From Rhodobiaceae bacterium UBA7378 (lineage in GTDB: Bacteria; Pseudomonadota; Alphaproteobacteria; RS24), in contig DKNW01000136.1 of the NCBI GenBank assembly GCA_002469805.1, forward strand, positions 1 through 8,824: a DNA stretch of 8,824 nt, read 5' to 3'. Below are positions 6,352-8,824 of the stretch, piece by piece. The translations under genes were made by a program, and so were the position numbers. The notes under the pieces are model-generated. The model had not been told where the DNA came from and ran no database searches. It saw nothing but the letters and a program-made list of their open reading frames with translations. Numbering within the stretch: position 1 is the stretch's first letter; the number at the start of each line of letters is the position of its first letter.

Positions 6352-6657
6352 ATGGCAAAAAAGAGTTCAGTAGAGCGTAACAACAAACGCAAAAGATTGG
6401 CCGCGAAATACGCGACCAAGAGAGCGACATTGCTGCGCATGGCAAATGATACATCATTGTCTAATGAAGATCGTTTCAGGGCGCGGTTGAAATTGTCCGA
6501 GCTGCCGCGTAATTCGGCACCGACACGGGTTCGTAACAGATGCGGCGTGACTGGTCGTCCCCGCGGCTATTACCGCAAACTGGATATGTCGCGTATTTCG
6601 ATGCGTGATCTGGCCTCCAAAGGCCTGATCCCCGGTATGGTTAAATCGAGCTGGTAG
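6352..6657 (+). CDS. rpsN: 30S ribosomal protein S14, zinc-independent long form
   Basis: S14 assembles late into the 30S head near S3, S10 and S19. The 101-residue product starts MAKKSSVERNNKRKRLAAKY and ends RISMRDLASKGLIPGMVKSS plus W. It has a single cysteine in RNRCGVTGRPRGYYRK and no pair of CxxC motifs, so this is the long form that does not bind zinc. GGAG at 6342-6345 is the ribosome binding site. Codon use differs from the neighbours: four of 17 arginines use AGA or AGG, whereas I found only two other such codons in all remaining complete genes here. The protein itself still looks alphaproteobacterial, so replacement from a distant source is not indicated. Confidence 0.97.
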   Translation: MAKKSSVERNNKRKRLAAKYATKRATLLRMANDTSLSNEDRFRARLKLSELPRNSAPTRVRNRCGVTGRPRGYYRKLDMSRISMRDLASKGLIPGMVKSSW

Positions 6658-6667
6658 GAGTGAGCAG

Positions 6668-7060
6668 ATGAACGATCCTCTTGGAGATATGCTGACCCGG
6701 ATTCGCAATGCGCAGATGCGCGGCAAATCGTCAGTTAACACACCGGCTTCCAAACTACGGCGCTGGGTACTCGATGTTTTGAAAGATGAAGGCTATATTC
6801 GCGGCTATTCGGAAACGGATATTGTGAACGGCGTCTCAGAACTCGAGATCGAGTTGAAATATTACGAAGGCCAGCCGGTTATTCAGGAGATCCAGCGGGT
6901 TTCCAAACCGGGTCGGCGGGTTTATTCGTCGGTTAAAACAATGCCTGTTGTGCGCAATGGTCTGGGCATTTCCATTGTATCAACGCCGAAAGGTGTGATG
7001 TCGGATAATGCCGCACGTGAAAACAATGTCGGTGGAGAAATTCTTTGCCGCGTCTTCTAG
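6668..7060 (+). CDS. rpsH: 30S ribosomal protein S8
   Basis: S8 binds helix 21 of 16S rRNA and organises the central domain; in E. coli it also represses the spc operon. The 130 residues begin MNDPLGDMLTRIRNAQMRGK, the universal S8 start. The C-terminal signature is at 112-130 (SDNAARENNVGGEILCRVF), containing the Ser and Asn-x-Gly-Gly-Glu residues used for RNA recognition. AGGAG at 6656-6660 overlaps the stop codon of rpsN and lies 7 bases before the ATG. Any autogenous role of this protein in this organism is an inference from E. coli. Confidence 0.98.
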   Translation: MNDPLGDMLTRIRNAQMRGKSSVNTPASKLRRWVLDVLKDEGYIRGYSETDIVNGVSELEIELKYYEGQPVIQEIQRVSKPGRRVYSSVKTMPVVRNGLGISIVSTPKGVMSDNAARENNVGGEILCRVF

Positions 7061-7084
7061 GCGGGCATTGAGAAGGATTGAAAT

Positions 7085-7618
7085 ATGTCTCGTATTGGCA
7101 AAAAACCGGTAGCAGTTCCTGATGGGGTCGAAGTGACCTTGAGCGGGCAAAATGTTGCTGTTAAGGGGCCCAAAGGTGAGCTTTCGGTTACCCTATCTGA
7201 AAAAGTTACTGTCGAGAAGGATGACAACGGTATCGTTGTTTCACCGATCGATAAGTCTATCAAGGCGCGTAGCTTCTGGGGCCTGAGCAGATCACTGGTG
7301 GAAAATATCGTCGTGGGCGTCACGGCGGGCTTTGACCGCAAGCTGGAACTACAAGGCGTTGGTTATCGTGCGCAGATGCAGGGACAAACGCTTAAGCTTG
7401 CATTGGGCTTTAGTCACGATATTAATTTTCCAGTGCCTGAGGGCATTAGCGTGGAGTGTCCGTCACAGACCGAAATCGTTATTTCTGGAATGGACAAGCA
7501 GAAAGTTGGTCAGGTCGCATCCGAGATCCGGGCCTATCGTCCGCCCGAGCCTTACAAAGGCAAGGGTGTACGTTACGCGGGTGAATATGTCTTCCGCAAA
7601 GAAGGCAAGAAGAAGTAG
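7085..7618 (+). CDS. rplF: 50S ribosomal protein L6
   Basis: L6 lies near the base of the L7/L12 stalk, next to the sarcin-ricin loop and the factor-binding centre. The 177 residues match the usual length and form two similar domains. The start is MSRIGKKPVAVPDGVEV; the first domain runs to roughly residue 80. The second has LELQGVGYRAQMQGQTLKLA and the family signature PEPYKGKGVRYAGE at 154-167. The C-terminus is basic (FRKEGKKK). AAGGA at 7073-7077 serves as ribosome binding site in the 24-base spacer after rpsH. Nothing unusual was seen. Confidence 0.98.
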   Translation: MSRIGKKPVAVPDGVEVTLSGQNVAVKGPKGELSVTLSEKVTVEKDDNGIVVSPIDKSIKARSFWGLSRSLVENIVVGVTAGFDRKLELQGVGYRAQMQGQTLKLALGFSHDINFPVPEGISVECPSQTEIVISGMDKQKVGQVASEIRAYRPPEPYKGKGVRYAGEYVFRKEGKKK

Positions 7619-7620
7619 GA
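7617..7620 (+). promoter_or_regulatory. ribosome binding site of rplR
   Basis: AGGA overlaps the rplF stop codon and sits 7 bases before the ATG at 7628. An in-frame TTG at 7622 would leave almost no spacing, so the ATG is preferred. Confidence 0.6.
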
Positions 7621-7627
7621 ATTGGTC

Positions 7628-7984
7628 ATGGGTACGAAACTTTCGACAGATGAACGCCGGAAACTGCGCGTTCGCCGCCAGCTAAAAAAGGTGGCCAATG
7701 GGCGCCCGCGGCTTTCGGTTTATCGTTCGTCTAAGCACATTTATGCGCAGGTTATCGATGATAATGCGGGCCGTACGCTCGCCTCGGCGTCAACCAAAGA
7801 CAAAGATTATGGCGGCGATAAAGGCAGCAATGTTGAAGCCGCAAGCATGGTCGGTAAACAGGTTGCCGAGCGCGCCATCAAAGCGGGGGTCGAGGACGTT
7901 ATTTTCGATCGCGGTGGATACATTTATCACGGCCGTGTGAAAGCATTGGCTGAGGCGGCACGCGAAGCCGGCCTGAAATTCTGA
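7628..7984 (+). CDS. rplR: 50S ribosomal protein L18
   Basis: L18 binds 5S rRNA together with L5 and anchors it in the central protuberance. The 118-residue product has the basic N-terminus MGTKLSTDERRKLRVRRQLK, followed by ANGRPRLSVYRSSKHIYAQV and IDDNAGRTLASAS. The C-terminal part is VIFDRGGYIYHGRVKALAEA, then AREAGLKF at the end. All of these are conserved family elements. The length is within the normal 115-120 range. The gene lies 9 bases after rplF and 10 bases before rpsE. Confidence 0.97.
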   Translation: MGTKLSTDERRKLRVRRQLKKVANGRPRLSVYRSSKHIYAQVIDDNAGRTLASASTKDKDYGGDKGSNVEAASMVGKQVAERAIKAGVEDVIFDRGGYIYHGRVKALAEAAREAGLKF

Positions 7985-7990
7985 GGAGAG
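7984..7990 (+). promoter_or_regulatory. ribosome binding site of rpsE, which starts with GTG
   Basis: AGGAGAG begins at the last base of the rplR stop codon, and its AGGAG core ends 6 bases before the GTG at 7995. No ATG in the frame fits the S5 N-terminus, so the site supports the GTG start. Confidence 0.7.
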
Positions 7991-7994
7991 TAAC

Positions 7995-8558
7995 GTGGCG
8001 AAAAATGACAACCGCGAAGAGCGCGAAAGCGAATTTATCGATCGATTGGTTCACATTAACCGCGTGGCAAAAGTGGTTAAGGGGGGACGTCGGTTCGGTT
8101 TTGCTGCGCTCGTCGTCATCGGCGACCAGCGTGGACGCGTTGGCTTTGGTCACGGTAAGGCACGTGAAGTACCTGAAGCGATCCGTAAAGCAACTGAGAG
8201 CGCCAAGCGGCATATGATCCGCGTACCGCTTCGTGAAGGCCGCACCTTGCACCATGATATTGCCGGGCGCCACGGTGCCGGTAAAGTGCAGCTTCGTGCC
8301 GCCCCTCCAGGAACAGGCATCATCGCCGGTGGTCCAATGCGTGCCGTTTTCGAGGTGCTTGGGATGCAGGATGTGGTTGCTAAGTCGATCGGCTCGTCGA
8401 ACCCGTACAACATGATCCACGCCACTTTTGATGCATTGCTGAAGCAAGGTAGCCCGCGTTTGGTTGCTGCCCGTCGCGGCAAAAAAGTGAGCGATCTGGT
8501 GTCCCGCCGCCGCGACGATGCTCGCGATGATGCGGAAACAACAGAAGCAGCGAATTAG
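7995..8558 (+). CDS. rpsE: 30S ribosomal protein S5 (GTG start)
   Basis: S5 shapes the mRNA entry channel with S3 and S4 and influences decoding accuracy. The 187 residues begin MAKNDNREERESEFIDRLVH. The N-terminal double-stranded-RNA-binding-like domain covers about 13-76, with VKGGRRFGF (28-36) in the loop where spectinomycin resistance arises in E. coli, and RVGFGHGKAREVPEAIRKA (48-66). The C-terminal domain contains LRAAPPGTGIIAGGPMRAVF (100-119). The length is about 20 residues more than E. coli S5 because of a hydrophilic tail rich in Arg, Asp and Glu from about 171. This is the only complete gene here that uses GTG. Confidence 0.97.
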   Translation: MAKNDNREERESEFIDRLVHINRVAKVVKGGRRFGFAALVVIGDQRGRVGFGHGKAREVPEAIRKATESAKRHMIRVPLREGRTLHHDIAGRHGAGKVQLRAAPPGTGIIAGGPMRAVFEVLGMQDVVAKSIGSSNPYNMIHATFDALLKQGSPRLVAARRGKKVSDLVSRRRDDARDDAETTEAAN

Positions 8559-8562
8559 GAGG
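8557..8562 (+). promoter_or_regulatory. consensus ribosome binding site of rpmD
   Basis: A full AGGAGG overlaps the rpsE stop codon and lies 5 bases before the ATG at 8568. It is the best match to the Shine-Dalgarno consensus in the window. Confidence 0.75.
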
Positions 8563-8567
8563 CTGTT

Positions 8568-8756
8568 ATGGCGAAGGCAAAGACAGTTACAGTTGAACAG
8601 ACCGGCAGCCATATCGGACGCCCGCAAGACCAGCGCGCTACGCTTATTGGTCTGGGGCTTAACCGATGTGGGCGTCGTCGTACGCTGGAGGACACACCGG
8701 CTGTTCGCGGCATGATCGACAAAGTGGCCCATCTCGTGCGGGTGATTGAAAGCTAG
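8568..8756 (+). CDS. rpmD: 50S ribosomal protein L30
   Basis: L30 is a small protein bound to 23S rRNA domain II. The 62 residues read MAKAKTVTVEQTGSHIGRPQ, then DQRATLIGLGLNRCGRRRTL and EDTPAVRGMIDKVAHLVRVI plus ES, which is the complete family pattern. RCGRR at the turn differs a little from the KxxRR-type residues in many relatives; I attach no function to this. It lies 9 bases after rpsE. A 36-base spacer, the longest in the window, separates it from rplO. Confidence 0.96.
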   Translation: MAKAKTVTVEQTGSHIGRPQDQRATLIGLGLNRCGRRRTLEDTPAVRGMIDKVAHLVRVIES

Positions 8757-8762
8757 AAAGCG

Positions 8763-8778
8763 CCGCCCGCAAGGGCTG
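8763..8778 (+). other. small GNRA-loop hairpin between rpmD and rplO
   Basis: GCCC (8765-8768) pairs with GGGC (8773-8776) around a GCAA loop, a GNRA tetraloop, with one further C-G pair possible beyond a mismatch. No T-run follows, so it is not an intrinsic terminator. The rplO ribosome binding site GGAGGAGA begins at 8778, directly after the stem. The structure is short and could be chance. Confidence 0.3.
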
Positions 8779-8792
8779 GAGGAGACAGAATT

Positions 8793-8824
8793 ATGAGACT
8801 GAACGAGTTGGTTGATAATGAAGG
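8793..8824 (+). CDS. rplO: 50S ribosomal protein L15, N-terminal fragment
   Basis: The last 32 bases hold an ATG and the codons for MRLNELVDNE, with two bases of the next codon (GG, consistent with Gly). This matches the conserved MRLNEL-x-DNEG start of L15 and the position expected right after rpmD in the spc operon. GGAGGAGA (8778-8785) is a strong ribosome binding site 7 bases ahead. L15 is a late-assembling 50S protein. The remainder lies beyond the window. Confidence 0.9.
   Translation, partial: MRLNELVDNE

Larger units (their letters stand above)
1..8824 (+). other. S10-spc ribosomal protein gene cluster
   Basis: Twenty consecutive ribosomal protein genes, two of them cut by the window edges, lie on one strand in the canonical bacterial S10-spc order. 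Several neighbours overlap (rplC/rplD, rplV/rpsC and rplN/rplX by 1 base, rplD/rplW by 4, rplX/rplE by 8), and the longest spacer is 36 bases. No promoter-like pair of -35 and -10 boxes is convincing anywhere inside. In E. coli the S10 and spc operons are separate units controlled by L4 and S8 respectively. Here the two halves look like one transcription unit whose promoter lies upstream of the window, which is an inference from spacing only. Confidence 0.95.

Noticed and set aside
6352..6657. A zinc-ribbon form of S14.
   Set aside because: Only one cysteine is present (RNRCGVTG) and the length is 101 residues, so it is the zinc-independent form.
7899..8732. A 277-codon open frame on the minus strand opposite the end of rplR, all of rpsE and most of rpmD.
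   Set aside because: It lies fully antisense to three certain ribosomal protein genes, shows no recognisable domain, and has no support from spacing or a ribosome binding site. It is best explained as a shadow frame.
1..8824. Internal promoters, for example TTGAC-like boxes near 1585 and 2034.
   Set aside because: No matching -10 box at proper spacing was seen and both lie inside coding sequence; a single upstream promoter explains the layout better.
1..8824. A hidden novel system, mobile element, CRISPR array, tRNA or foreign insertion.
   Set aside because: Gene order is canonical, every spacer is 36 bases or less, and every plus-strand gene is a recognisable ribosomal protein, leaving no room for an additional module.

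Overview
This window is a continuous stretch of the bacterial S10-spc ribosomal protein gene cluster, all on the + strand. It runs from the last 49 codons of rpsJ (S10) to the first ten codons of rplO (L15). The gene order is rpsJ'-rplC-rplD-rplW-rplB-rpsS-rplV-rpsC-rplP-rpmC-rpsQ-rplN-rplX-rplE-rpsN-rpsH-rplF-rplR-rpsE-rpmD-'rplO, which is the canonical order with nothing inserted or missing. Every protein was recognised by reading its translation; no database search was possible.

The proteins look alphaproteobacterial. The L3, L4, L16, L23, L14 and S14 sequences carry residue patterns I associate with that class, for example GVSIGKGFAGAMKRHNFGG in L3, GGTALNFG and EYWACRVKPGRIMFE in L16, and the long zinc-free form of S14. 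G+C looks moderate (about 50-55 % by eye). That would suit an uncultivated or marine alphaproteobacterium better than a high-GC rhizobial or rhodobacterial genome, but the genus cannot be fixed from this window.

Layout: 1-5054 holds the S10-operon part (S10, L3, L4, L23, L2, S19, L22, S3, L16, L29, S17). 5055-5089 is a 35-base spacer with a UUCG-tetraloop hairpin, at the point where the E. coli S10 operon ends and the spc operon starts. 5090-8824 holds the spc part (L14, L24, L5, S14, S8, L6, L18, S5, L30, start of L15). Spacing is very tight: several pairs overlap by 1, 4 or 8 bases, and all other gaps are 2-36 bases. No promoter is visible, so the genes are probably read as one polycistronic message with translational coupling. 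No stretch longer than 36 bases lacks a gene.

Together the products build both ribosomal subunits: L3, L4, L2, L22, L23, L24, L29, L16, L14, L5, L6, L18, L30 and L15 for the 50S, and S10, S19, S3, S17, S14, S8 and S5 for the 30S. I see no undescribed system, mobile element, CRISPR array, tRNA or rRNA. Points worth a second look are modest: a 56-residue acidic tail on L3, an altered exit-tunnel loop in L4, the hairpin at the S10/spc junction, atypical arginine codons in rpsN, and the overlapped rplX/rplE junction where E. coli has its S8 repressor site.
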